Below, in pieces: positions 17,829-25,527 of a stretch of DNA of 64,000 nucleotides. Each line of letters starts with the position of its first letter. Position 1 is the stretch's first letter. Source of the DNA: Halobacillus sp. Marseille-P3879 (GTDB lineage Bacteria; Bacillota; Bacilli; Bacillales; Halobacillaceae); NCBI RefSeq assembly GCF_900240285.1, contig NZ_OESS01000003.1:372001-436000 (forward strand), written 5' to 3'. Below the pieces are notes generated by a model that made no database searches, had not been told where the DNA came from, and saw nothing but the letters and a program-made list of their open reading frames with translations. A program made the position numbers and the translations under genes.

Positions 17829-18791
17829 ATGTTTCAAACTTATGAAGAAATTAGGCAATGGCGGAATGAAACGATGCCCTCCGTTGCAGCTGATCACTTC
17901 CAATTGAATGCCTTTCACGATCAGGTAATGAATCATACCGTTCAACTGGCAAAGGAGAAAACAGCAAAAGAGCAGGGGATACCACCTGCTCCTTTTGCGT
18001 TTTTTTTAATGGGTAGCGCAGGGCGATATGAGCAATCGGTATGGAGTGATCAGGACCATGGCATTGTCTTTAAGGGAGCAGATCAGAAGTATTTTTTACA
18101 CCTGGGTGAAGAAATAAGCCGCGGACTGGAGATCACTGGTTATGAGTTATGTGAAGGCAGAGTAATGGCTTCTAATCCGTTATGGTGTCAGTCCATTGAC
18201 TCGTTTAAAAAGCAAATTACGAAATGGCTTGAGGAAGCAAGCTGGCAGTCGCTTCGTAATTTTTCTATTCTTTTGGACTCCAGGGTTTTAAATGGTAAGG
18301 AAGAGTTATTGCTTGAAACAAAGCGATACGCTTTCTCCAGGCTGGAGGAGGAACCTCGTCTATATTCCCGGCTGGTTGAAAATTTCGAGTTTATCAAAAA
18401 AGGCATTGGAGTCTTTGGGCAGCTGCTTCCGGATCAACGGCAGGGTTTAAGGGGCGAGATTCATCTTAAGGAAACGGCTTATTTTCCATACGTGAATGCG
18501 TTGCGAATCTTGGCCATGAGAAAGGGAGTAAGTGCCGCTTCTACATTGAATCGGTTCATATCGCTTGCCGATACGCTTCCTTTTCTTAAAGATTATGAGC
18601 AGGATTTCCTTCAGTTGCTTGAGTTCCGGCTCAGATTTCAAAATGATGCGGACAACTACGGGAAAGTGCACTTACTTTCAATTGAACAGTTATCCAGAAA
18701 TGAAAAGCAGGAGCTTAAATACTTGATCAAACGAGGCAATCAGCTTTTTGACAAAGTAAGATGCCTCCTTAAAGAAGAAGGTGCCTTATGA
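17829..18791 (+). CDS. DUF294-type nucleotidyltransferase-like protein
   Basis: Residues about 55-160 hold the nucleotidyltransferase core with GSAGRYEQSVWSDQDHG. Gly62-Ser63 and Asp74/Asp76 match the GS/GG and DxD metal-binding positions of the GlnD-related DUF294 family. The C-terminal half is helical and fits the DUF294 C-terminal domain; no CBS or cNMP-binding domain precedes the core. The gene sits 24 bp after the amt gene and overlaps the exonuclease gene by four bases. Since GlnD uridylylates PII in other bacteria, a role in nitrogen signalling is tempting but unproven. Confidence 0.8.
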   Translation: MFQTYEEIRQWRNETMPSVAADHFQLNAFHDQVMNHTVQLAKEKTAKEQGIPPAPFAFFLMGSAGRYEQSVWSDQDHGIVFKGADQKYFLHLGEEISRGLEITGYELCEGRVMASNPLWCQSIDSFKKQITKWLEEASWQSLRNFSILLDSRVLNGKEELLLETKRYAFSRLEEEPRLYSRLVENFEFIKKGIGVFGQLLPDQRQGLRGEIHLKETAYFPYVNALRILAMRKGVSAASTLNRFISLADTLPFLKDYEQDFLQLLEFRLRFQNDADNYGKVHLLSIEQLSRNEKQELKYLIKRGNQLFDKVRCLLKEEGAL

Positions 18792-19510
18792 ATCCATTTT
18801 TCCAATTTGTTAAAGATTTGTCTGATCGGCTCGGCAGCGGTTTCTCTTCTTTAAATCAGAACGATCCATCTAAAATTGCTTATATGCGTAACCTGGAACG
18901 TGAAATGAAATACAGGGAGGTCCTCGATATTCCGTTTGATGAACTAAATGTTGTCGTATTTGATTTAGAAACGACAGGATTCTATCCGTATAAAGGGGAT
19001 GAGATCCTTTCGATAGGAGCTGTTAAGGTACAAGGAACAAATATATTAGACGAGGAAACCTTTTATTCCCTGGTATATAGCGATACAGGTCCGTCACAAG
19101 AGGTGGAGGAATTAACCGGAATTACCCAGGAAATGCTCAAAGAGGCTGATTCTCTGCGCGATGTGCTTAAGGGTTTTTATTCTTTTATCCGAAGTGATGT
19201 GCTTGTAGCACATCACGCCAATCATGAGAAGCAATTCATGAACCACGCCACTTGGCTGGCGTTGAGGAAGAAGTTCCAACACCGGATTGTCGATACAAAT
19301 TTTTTAACAAAAATTGCTCATCAGGAACTGAGCAGCCTTGATGAATGCTGTGCGCATTACGATATTTCTATTGAGCAGCGTCACCATGCATTGGACGATG
19401 CAAAGGCAACAGCTAAGCTGTGGGTAGAATGTATTCGGGAAATCAAATCGCTGAATTTTATGAACCTGCAGGATGTGTATACTTACCTAGCCACGTCCTC
19501 CTCACGTTAG
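18788..19510 (+). CDS. DEDDh 3'-5' exonuclease (DnaQ-like)
   Basis: Exo I motif FDLETTG carries Asp59 and Glu61, and Exo III motif HHALDDAKATA carries His199 and Asp204. The Exo II block reads AHHANHEKQF, where the usual catalytic Asp of the FD pair is Glu147. The N-terminal 45 residues are extra and helical. The product may degrade RNA or DNA ends; the Asp-to-Glu change could lower activity. It is the last gene of the amt operon and its start overlaps the preceding gene by four bases. Confidence 0.84.
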   Translation: MNPFFQFVKDLSDRLGSGFSSLNQNDPSKIAYMRNLEREMKYREVLDIPFDELNVVVFDLETTGFYPYKGDEILSIGAVKVQGTNILDEETFYSLVYSDTGPSQEVEELTGITQEMLKEADSLRDVLKGFYSFIRSDVLVAHHANHEKQFMNHATWLALRKKFQHRIVDTNFLTKIAHQELSSLDECCAHYDISIEQRHHALDDAKATAKLWVECIREIKSLNFMNLQDVYTYLATSSSR

Positions 19511-19565
19511 ACTAAAAATACTAAAATGTGATTTCCCGGGAAATATTACTCGATTTCTCGACAAT

Positions 19566-19601
19566 AACCGCTTTTCTTTAAAAGGAGAGCGGTTTTATTT
19601 T
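19566..19601 (+). terminator. Terminator of the amt operon
   Basis: AACCGCT (19566-19572) pairs with AGCGGTT (19588-19594), extended inward by weaker pairs and followed by TTATTTTTTA. A separate 14-bp palindrome ATTTCCCGGGAAAT (19531-19544) lies between it and the last stop codon. Confidence 0.85.
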
Positions 19602-19774
19602 TTATACTTTATGAAGGTTTAACTTTGTTAAAGGACTAATGTATAACAAAAACTACGACTTCAGTGATTGGACTAGGCGGTAGGCCGTGTTATCTTAATA
19701 GTTCTTAGTGGACACGTATGACACTAAACCATCAAAATATAAACAGAATCGAAATAATAAAGGTGATGAATACA

Positions 19775-20311
19775 ATGAGCAAAGATTATGCAGAAGTAAT
19801 CAATATAGAAGAAATCGGGGAAGGGATGAGGGTATGCCTCGACTTTATTGATGTGCTGCAGCCTACAGACGGGTTGTATATCGGTAATACAGGACACGGA
19901 TATCTTAAAGTCCTTGCTGAGAACCGGGAGTCAAGAGATTATCCTGCTCGTCCGTTTCGTATCAATTGCGGCGCTTTTCATCAGTATTTATATCAAGAAA
20001 AGAAAACACACTATCTTCACGAACTGTCTCCAGGGGAAAAGCTGGTACTGACAGATGAAGGTTCAGAGCGTGAAATTGCCATTGGCCGAGTAAAGATTGA
20101 AAAGCGGCCGTTTGTTAGAGTGGAATGTAGAATTGAAGGTCACATAGTTTCTGCTACTCTGCAAAAATCCTCCAGTGTTTATTTAGTAGAAGAGAATGAA
20201 GGGGAGATTTCCATCCTGGATCTTAAAGAAGGACATCATGTTCTAGGGCTTATGGACAAGCCGGGGCGTCATTTAGGTGAGCAGATTGATGAAGTGATTG
20301 TGGAAAAATAA
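19775..20311 (+). CDS. Stand-alone C-terminal domain of the 3-dehydroquinate synthase II family
   Basis: The product resembles the second half of archaeal-type 3-dehydroquinate synthase II. Blocks such as GMRVCLDFIDVLQPTDG, LYIGNTGHGYLKV, PARPFRINCGAFHQY, GRVKIEKRP and a C-terminal GRHLGEQIDEVI follow that family in order. The complete enzymes are about 320-370 residues, while this product has about 178 and nothing upstream encodes the missing half. ATG 19775 is preceded by AAAGGTG at good spacing; an in-frame ATG at 19718 lacks one. Shikimate synthesis by it alone seems unlikely. It stands just before a YueI-like gene and the thiamine operon. The function is unknown. Confidence 0.6.
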   Translation: MSKDYAEVINIEEIGEGMRVCLDFIDVLQPTDGLYIGNTGHGYLKVLAENRESRDYPARPFRINCGAFHQYLYQEKKTHYLHELSPGEKLVLTDEGSEREIAIGRVKIEKRPFVRVECRIEGHIVSATLQKSSSVYLVEENEGEISILDLKEGHHVLGLMDKPGRHLGEQIDEVIVEK

Positions 20312-20397
20312 GAAAGGGCCTCTTCTTTGATGGTTTTTACTGAATGTGGGAGGATATAAGGTGAATAATAGGAGCAGCACAGAATGAGGTGGATGAC

Positions 20398-20844
20398 ATG
20401 AAAAAAGCAAACGTTGATGATTACTTGCAGGAAGGAATATACGGAAGCCGTCAGACAAAACCTGCTGAACGAAAGAAATACCTTGGTACTTTACGTGAGC
20501 GTGTTGTGCTTGTTTTAACAAAGGGCCAGGTGATGCAGGAAGAAGGGATTGAAGAGTTTGCGGGTCAGATGAAACAGCACAAGGATGCCAGTTTATTACT
20601 AAACGGGGAGATCAGCTACCGGTTTCGAAAACCCTACCGGAGCCTGGCGGACGAACACAATATCCATCACACAACGGTCTCCGATCAGGAGACGGATACT
20701 GATATCGGAGCGGTGTTGACGGTGGATTATGCGATAGAAAAAGAACAAATACATGTTCAACCGAAAGAAGCACGTAAAGAAGATCATGAGGAAAGCGGCG
20801 GAATTAAAGGTTTCCTAAAATCGCTGTTTAAACCTTTGAACTAG
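20398..20844 (+). CDS. YueI-like protein (DUF1694)
   Basis: A small cytoplasmic protein of 148 residues. The pattern VDDYLQEGIYGSRQTKPAERKKYLGTL at the N terminus (given here as short blocks VDDYLQEGIYG and KYLGTLRERV), LTKGQVM, and SYRFRKPYRSLADEHNI-like blocks are those of the YueI/DUF1694 family of Bacilli. The fold resembles ribosomal protein L7Ae-like proteins, but no function is established. An in-frame GTG nine bases upstream exists; GAGGTGG spaced five bases before ATG 20398 favours the start given. Confidence 0.82.
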   Translation: MKKANVDDYLQEGIYGSRQTKPAERKKYLGTLRERVVLVLTKGQVMQEEGIEEFAGQMKQHKDASLLLNGEISYRFRKPYRSLADEHNIHHTTVSDQETDTDIGAVLTVDYAIEKEQIHVQPKEARKEDHEESGGIKGFLKSLFKPLN

Positions 20845-20970
20845 TTTTTTACCGTTTTTTGTAATGAGTCCTTAGGCCTAATGGTTAAAAAATTTTAAGT
20901 TTTTAATAGACCTGGTTTAATAAATAAGGTAAAGTAGATGATAAATCAATGCCAAAATTTAATAGTAGAT

Positions 20971-21064
20971 TCACTAGGGGTGCCTTTACTTAAGGGCTGA
21001 GATCAAAGTGCAACTTTGGGACTCTTTGAACCTGAACTGGCTTTACACCAGCGGAGGAAAGTGA
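20971..21064 (+). promoter_or_regulatory. TPP (thi-box) riboswitch aptamer
   Basis: The conserved thi-box blocks occur in order: CACTAGGGGTGCC, GGGCTGAGA, CTTTGAACCTGAACTGG and ACACCAGCGGAGGAAAGTG. Helix P1 is formed by TCACT (20971-20975) and AGTGA (21060-21064). It stands upstream of five thiazole-synthesis genes and is followed by a terminator, so TPP binding should switch the operon off. Confidence 0.97.
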
Positions 21065-21124
21065 CGGACGACTAATAGGATATAGAAGTGATCTATATTC
21101 TGTATCGTGTACATTCAAAGACAT

Positions 21125-21157
21125 GCCACTTTCCTTTCTGGAGAGTGGTATTTTTTT
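21125..21157 (+). terminator. Riboswitch-controlled terminator with matching antiterminator
   Basis: GCCACTTTCC (21125-21134) pairs with GGAGAGTGGT (21140-21149), followed by seven T residues. CACTTTCC (21127-21134) is also exactly complementary to GGAAAGTG (21056-21063), which contains the 3' strand of the aptamer P1 helix. TPP-bound P1 and the antiterminator are therefore mutually exclusive, giving classical OFF-switch attenuation. Confidence 0.9.
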
Positions 21158-21246
21158 ATACTTAAAAAATGTTTACCTGTGTTAAAGTGCCGCCATTGGA
21201 CTTGGCGGTAAGCCAGGTTTTTCTAATGGACAAGGAGGAGGGTATT

Positions 21247-21858
21247 ATGAAGCTTATCGCAGTGACTAACGGCGCTATGAAGGAGGAGGTTCTGAGTGCC
21301 GTCATTCAGGAAGTCGTATCGTTCGTAGATGCCGTTATATTACGGGAAAAGCAAAAATCAGCTCAAGCCTACCTGGAGTTTGTCAAAGAACTATTGAATG
21401 CAGGAGTATCCAGGGAAAAGCTATGGATCCATGATCGCGCCGATATTGCCTGGCTTACAGGAGTGGATAACCTCCACCTTCCTGAAGCAGGACTTCCGGT
21501 AGAGGAGGTGAAAAAGCATTTTCCTTTTATGAAAGTTGGCAAATCTGTTCATTCGCTGAAGTCTGCGCACCAGGCACAGAATCAGGGGGCAGATTACGTA
21601 ATGTTCGGTCACGTTTTTCCTACAGCCAGCAAGCAGGGATTGAACGCAAGGGGGATTGATCAGCTGAAAGAATTGACCTCTACTCTTCATATTCCAGTCA
21701 TCGCTATCGGAGGAATTACAAGCGGGAGAATGGGTGATATATCTGCTTCAGGAGCAGAGGGGGCGGCTGTCATGTCTGGAATTTTCAACGCCGCCACCCC
21801 GCTTGAGGCAGCTCGGCAGTACCAAAAGGAGGCTGTGACTAATGACTCGGCATTATGA
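21247..21858 (+). CDS. tenI: Thiazole tautomerase TenI (thiamine phosphate synthase family)
   Basis: TIM-barrel protein of the ThiE/TenI family. MKLIAVTNG opens the barrel, and the TenI-type catalytic region reads VMFGHVFPTASKQG with the His of GHVF matching the histidine used in thiazole tautomerisation. IPVIAIGGI and the final phosphate-binding loop (GAEGAAVMSGIF) are present. TenI converts the ThiG product to the aromatic thiazole carboxylate. A frame extending upstream to 21169 lacks a ribosome binding site; AAGGAGGAGG before ATG 21247 decides the start. Its 3' end overlaps thiO by 17 bp. An alternative is a ThiE-like enzyme, but the operon context favours TenI. Confidence 0.9.
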   Translation: MKLIAVTNGAMKEEVLSAVIQEVVSFVDAVILREKQKSAQAYLEFVKELLNAGVSREKLWIHDRADIAWLTGVDNLHLPEAGLPVEEVKKHFPFMKVGKSVHSLKSAHQAQNQGADYVMFGHVFPTASKQGLNARGIDQLKELTSTLHIPVIAIGGITSGRMGDISASGAEGAAVMSGIFNAATPLEAARQYQKEAVTNDSAL

Positions 21859-22975
21859 AACAGTAATTATAGGCGGCGGTATTATCGGTCATTCGATTTC
21901 CTATTATTTAAATAAAAGCGGTGTTCATACAGCAGTTGTAGAGAAACAGACGAGCGGCAGGAAATCCACACGTGCCGCAGCCGGGATGCTTGGAGTGCAT
22001 ACGGAAAATGAAGGGAGTGGTACCTATCATCAATTTTGCGAGACAAGCCGTTCTTTATACGATGAATTAAACGAGCAATTAAGAGAGCTTACTTCAATTG
22101 ATATAGGTTTATCCAAATTTGGCATGGTGGAATTGGCTGGCAGTCAGGAGGAGAAGGAAAGGTTACTAGTGAAAAAAACAGCTTTCCCTAATTTGGAATG
22201 GGTAGAAAGCCCGACGTTAAGGGAAATGGTCCCGTCTCTTTCCACCAAAGCATTAGGGGGTCTCTATATGAAAAGGGATGGCCATGTTGAGCCCCGAAAT
22301 GCTTGTGAAGCTTTTAAAAGAGCTGCCTTACGTTATGGAGGAGAATTAGTGGAGGATTGTACAGTGTTAGAGGTGAAAAAGAACCGTGAAATTTTCACTG
22401 TATACCTGGATAGTCATTTGCTTACAGCGGATCATGTGGTAATTGCGTCCGGTGCTGAAAGCGGCAGATGGTTTGAAACCACGGGTCTCACCAATCCAAT
22501 TGTCCCAACAAAAGGGGAATGCTTTTCGATCAAGTTAAGAGAGAACCCCTTTAAAGAGGCGTTGTTTTTCAGTGATTTCTACATCGTCCCTAAGCCTGAC
22601 GGGCGGTACATTGTCGGAGCGACTTCAAAGGCAGGTGATCAAACCTCCCATACGACGGCAGGGGGGATAGCTGAAATCATGAAAAGGCTGTTTTCCTTTT
22701 TTCCAGAGTGGAGGTCGGCGGAATTACACGATTTCTGGTCCGGAGTCCGGCCGGGTACAAAGGATGGTGTCCCTGTGATAGGAGAGCATCCAACAACCTC
22801 AGGCCTTTATTTTGCCACGGGCCATTACCGAAATGGGATCTTACTGGCTCCGGCCACCGGGCACCTGGTCGCTAACATGATCACAAAGAAACCAATTGAG
22901 CCTTCCGTTCAGAAGTTATTTTCTCCAGGACGCTTAACTAAGAAAGGAGAGGAGATCTATGAATATTCAAATTAA
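21842..22975 (+). CDS. thiO: Glycine oxidase ThiO
   Basis: FAD-dependent amine oxidase that makes dehydroglycine (iminoacetate) for thiazole formation. The FAD-binding dinucleotide fold is at the N terminus (VIIGGGIIGHSISYYL), followed by STRAAAGMLG, VEPRNACEAFKRAA, HVVIASGAESG, and the C-terminal FWSGVRPGTKDGVPVIGE and ATGHYRNGILLAPATG, all typical of ThiO/DAO proteins. The length (377) is normal. It starts within the end of tenI, with an AAGGAGG ribosome binding site inside that gene, and ends 17 bp into thiS. Confidence 0.95.
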   Translation: MTRHYETVIIGGGIIGHSISYYLNKSGVHTAVVEKQTSGRKSTRAAAGMLGVHTENEGSGTYHQFCETSRSLYDELNEQLRELTSIDIGLSKFGMVELAGSQEEKERLLVKKTAFPNLEWVESPTLREMVPSLSTKALGGLYMKRDGHVEPRNACEAFKRAALRYGGELVEDCTVLEVKKNREIFTVYLDSHLLTADHVVIASGAESGRWFETTGLTNPIVPTKGECFSIKLRENPFKEALFFSDFYIVPKPDGRYIVGATSKAGDQTSHTTAGGIAEIMKRLFSFFPEWRSAELHDFWSGVRPGTKDGVPVIGEHPTTSGLYFATGHYRNGILLAPATGHLVANMITKKPIEPSVQKLFSPGRLTKKGEEIYEYSN

Positions 22976-23162
22976 CGGCCGTCCGATTGATTTTCCGAAA
23001 AATGAAGCCACGATTGCAGAGCTGCTCGAAAGCTACAATATCCAGAAGAAAATTTCGATCGTTGAGCATAACAAGGAAATTGTGAAAAAAACAGACTACG
23101 AGTATACGAAGTTGAACGACGGTGATCATCTGGAAATCGTCCACTTCGTAGGAGGAGGATAA
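22959..23162 (+). CDS. thiS: Sulfur carrier protein ThiS
   Basis: Ubiquitin-like protein of 67 residues ending in VGGG; the terminal Gly-Gly is adenylated by ThiF and then carries sulfur as a thiocarboxylate. The sequence [20 protein letters not shown] and [16 protein letters not shown] is typical. It has one extra Gly at the end compared with the usual terminal GG. It overlaps thiO by 17 bp and shares a base with thiG (TAATG). Confidence 0.95.
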   Translation: MNIQINGRPIDFPKNEATIAELLESYNIQKKISIVEHNKEIVKKTDYEYTKLNDGDHLEIVHFVGGG

Positions 23163-23929
23163 TGATGTTAAAAATTGGAGAACACAGCTTTCAGTCTCGA
23201 TTAATGTTAGGAACAGGCAAATACCCGGACTTTGGGAGTCAAAAGGAAGCGGTAAATGTGTCAGGAACGGAGATTCTAACGTTTGCTGTCCGCCGCATGG
23301 ATATTTTCGATTCAAATGAACCTAATCTGCTGGAGGAGCTTGATTTAGAGAAGTACTCGCTGCTTCCGAATACTGCCGGTGCAAAAACGGCAGAGGAAGC
23401 GGTGCGGATCGCCCGACTAGCCAAAGCTTCAGAGCTATGCGACATGATTAAAGTAGAAGTCATTGGCTGTGATAAGACACTTCTTCCTGATCCTTTCGAA
23501 ACGATGAAGGCCTCAGTCCAGCTTCTTGAAGAAGGATTTACCGTTCTGACGTATACGTCTGATGATGTGGTGCTGGCACGGCGTTTAGAGGAAGAAGGAG
23601 TCCATGCAATTATGCCGGGAGCTTCACCGATCGGCTCCGGGCAGGGGATTGTGAACCCGTTAAATCTTAAATTTATTATTGAACAGTCGAACGTCCCGGT
23701 GATTGTAGACGCAGGAATTGGATCCCCAAGCGATGCTTCCTGTGCGATGGAAATGGGCGCGGATGGAATTTTGTTAAATACGGCCGTTTCAGGAGCGGAG
23801 GATCCGGTGAAAATGGCAAAAGCGATGAAGCTTGCCATCGAGTCAGGCCGCTTAGGTTATGAAGCCGGCCGAATTCCGAAGAAAACATTTGCAGTAAAAA
23901 GCAGTCCGGAAAGCGGGATGATTGGCTGA
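23162..23929 (+). CDS. thiG: Thiazole synthase ThiG
   Basis: Condenses deoxyxylulose 5-phosphate, dehydroglycine and ThiS-thiocarboxylate to the thiazole. Signatures are [13 protein letters not shown], the Schiff-base lysine in [22 protein letters not shown] (here [14 protein letters not shown]) and [15 protein letters not shown]. The lysine is residue 97 from the first ATG and 96 from the second ATG at 23165, the number known for B. subtilis ThiG, so the second Met may be the true start. GGAGGAGG precedes both. The stop overlaps the thiF start. Confidence 0.96.
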   Translation: MMLKIGEHSFQSRLMLGTGKYPDFGSQKEAVNVSGTEILTFAVRRMDIFDSNEPNLLEELDLEKYSLLPNTAGAKTAEEAVRIARLAKASELCDMIKVEVIGCDKTLLPDPFETMKASVQLLEEGFTVLTYTSDDVVLARRLEEEGVHAIMPGASPIGSGQGIVNPLNLKFIIEQSNVPVIVDAGIGSPSDASCAMEMGADGILLNTAVSGAEDPVKMAKAMKLAIESGRLGYEAGRIPKKTFAVKSSPESGMIG

Positions 23930-24945
23930 TGAGCGAGCGATATTCCCGCCAGGAGCGCTTTGCTCCAATTGGACGGGAGGGACAGGCCCAGCTTAAGCAT
24001 AAGAACGTATTTATTGTCGGGGCCGGGGCTTTAGGCAGCGCCAATGCCGAAATGTTAGTTCGGGCTGGTGTTGGCAAAATTACGATCATTGACCGTGATT
24101 ATATCGAATGGAGCAACCTGGGACGCCAGCAGCTTTATATTGAGGAAGATGCCAATTCGTTACGAACGAAAGCATCAGCAGCAGAAGAGCGGCTGCGCGC
24201 AATTAACTCGGACATTGAAATTCGCGGCCTAGCCCGGGAATTTGATGCCGAAAATGCAGAGGAGCTCCTGAAAGGCGTTGATTTTCTAATCGATGGCACC
24301 GATAATTTTCAAACACGCTTCATCATAAATGATATTACAGCAAAGCTTAAAGTGCCCTGGGTGTACGGTGGGTGCCTGAAAAGTTATGGACTTGTCCTTC
24401 CTGTGGTTCCTGGAAAAACCCCTTGCTTACAGTGTTTAATCAATCATATACCGCAGGAAGGAGGCACGTGTGATACTGTTGGAATCATTGGCCCGGCTGT
24501 TCAAATGACTGCTGCTTATCAGACCAGCGAATGTTTGAAATACCTGACCGGACATGCCATGTGTGAAGAGCTCATATATGTTGACGTATGGAGCCGTGAG
24601 TATTCGTCCATCAACGTTAGTAAGCTTCTCGATCCAGAGTGTCCCTCCTGCTCCCGTGAGCCGGTTTTTCCGTATATGAGAAAGGAAAAAGGCTTGAAGA
24701 CGGCGATGCTGTGCGGAAGAAACACCGTACAAGTAAGACCAGACCAATTATCAGCACTTTCCTTGTCAGAGTTAAGCAGCCACTTAGCCCCTGTCACAGA
24801 AAAAGTGAAAGAAAATGGAGAATTACTTACGTTTCATGTGGAAAATGTTCGATTTGTCGTCTTCAAGGATGGACGAACGTTGATTCATGGAACGGAAGAT
24901 GTTCAAGAAGCGAAGAAACTGTATCAGCGCTATATTGGAGCTTAA
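23929..24945 (+). CDS. thiF: ThiF/MoeB-type adenylyltransferase for ThiS
   Basis: E1-like enzyme that adenylates the ThiS C terminus. RYSRQERFAPIG opens the protein, then the nucleotide-binding FIVGAGALGSANAEML, DRDYIEWSNLGRQQL with the conserved Arg, and GTDNFQTRFIINDI. Zinc cysteines are CLQC near residue 165 and CPSC near residue 240. The last 75 residues form an extra domain without the rhodanese active-site loop found in some MoeB proteins. It may also serve MoaD in molybdopterin synthesis. Final gene of the thiazole operon. Confidence 0.92.
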   Translation: MSERYSRQERFAPIGREGQAQLKHKNVFIVGAGALGSANAEMLVRAGVGKITIIDRDYIEWSNLGRQQLYIEEDANSLRTKASAAEERLRAINSDIEIRGLAREFDAENAEELLKGVDFLIDGTDNFQTRFIINDITAKLKVPWVYGGCLKSYGLVLPVVPGKTPCLQCLINHIPQEGGTCDTVGIIGPAVQMTAAYQTSECLKYLTGHAMCEELIYVDVWSREYSSINVSKLLDPECPSCSREPVFPYMRKEKGLKTAMLCGRNTVQVRPDQLSALSLSELSSHLAPVTEKVKENGELLTFHVENVRFVVFKDGRTLIHGTEDVQEAKKLYQRYIGA

Positions 24946-24970
24946 CTTTTAATGAAGCTTCTAATTTAAA

Positions 24971-25007
24971 ACAGGAATCCCCGGGTCTGATGGGATTTCT
25001 GTTTTTT
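24971..25007 (+). terminator. Terminator of the thiazole operon
   Basis: ACAGGAATCCC (24971-24981) pairs with GGGATTTCTGT (24992-25002) over 11 bp with one wobble, followed by a T run. Confidence 0.9.
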
Positions 25008-25020
25008 ATTTTTTGATTTT

Positions 25021-25049
25021 TTTGACAACTTTATTGTCAAAGTTATAAA
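25021..25049 (+). promoter_or_regulatory. Promoter with a perfect inverted repeat, candidate MarR operator
   Basis: TTTGACAA-N5-TTGTCAAA (25021-25041) is an uninterrupted 8-bp dyad. It contains the -35 element TTGACA (25022-25027), with TATAAA as -10 at 25044-25049 (16-bp spacing). A dimer bound here would block RNA polymerase, so the MarR gene directly downstream is probably autorepressed. Confidence 0.7.
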
Positions 25050-25072
25050 ATTATAGAAGAGGAGGGCTGAAT

Positions 25073-25522
25073 ATGGGTGCGGATGGAAGAGAGAAGCAAG
25101 CCTTTGATCTGCTCATTGAAGAGACAGGTGCCATGTACCACTGCTTTAAAACAATGGTAGAAGACACACATACAGGGAGCGCACTGAGTACCAATGAGCT
25201 GGGAGTTCTTTTGTGCTTATCGAACGGTCCTCTGACCATACCCCAGATTGTCAAAAGGTCTCCCTTTTCCCGGCAGTATGTGCAAAAGGTAGTGCAGCAG
25301 TTAAAGGACAAGGCCTTCATTCAGCGACTGGAGAATCCAAAACACAAACGGTCTTTCCTTATCAAGCTTACGGAAGATGGGGAAAACCAAATGAACCAAG
25401 TCAGACAAGAAGGCTATCATACTTTAGAACGGATGAGGAATAACGTTAATATTGAACAAGTTTTCGAATTGGCTTACTCATTAAGGAATTTTCGCAAGAA
25501 CCTGGAAAGAATAAAGGAGTAA
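25073..25522 (+). CDS. MarR-family transcriptional regulator
   Basis: A 149-residue winged-helix protein. The recognition region is LSNGPLTIPQIVKRSPFSRQYVQKVVQQL-like, seen as blocks LTIPQIVKRS and RQYVQKVVQQL, and the wing region reads RLENPKHKRSFLIKLTEDGE. Helices at both ends form the dimer interface. The ribosome binding site is GGAGGG. It is followed after five bases by a methyltransferase gene, its most likely target. No redox-sensing cysteine pattern of the OhrR type is obvious. Confidence 0.88.
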   Translation: MGADGREKQAFDLLIEETGAMYHCFKTMVEDTHTGSALSTNELGVLLCLSNGPLTIPQIVKRSPFSRQYVQKVVQQLKDKAFIQRLENPKHKRSFLIKLTEDGENQMNQVRQEGYHTLERMRNNVNIEQVFELAYSLRNFRKNLERIKE

Positions 25523-25527
25523 TATAG

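Noticed and set aside
19531-19544. Palindrome ATTTCCCGGGAAAT as a regulator site
   Set aside because: It lies between a stop codon and the operon terminator, with no promoter or gene start nearby; kept only as a note.
23239-23838. Long minus-strand frame of 199 codons inside thiG
   Set aside because: Mirror frame of a strongly conserved coding region; composition Ser/Thr/Ala-rich without motifs, no ribosome binding site.
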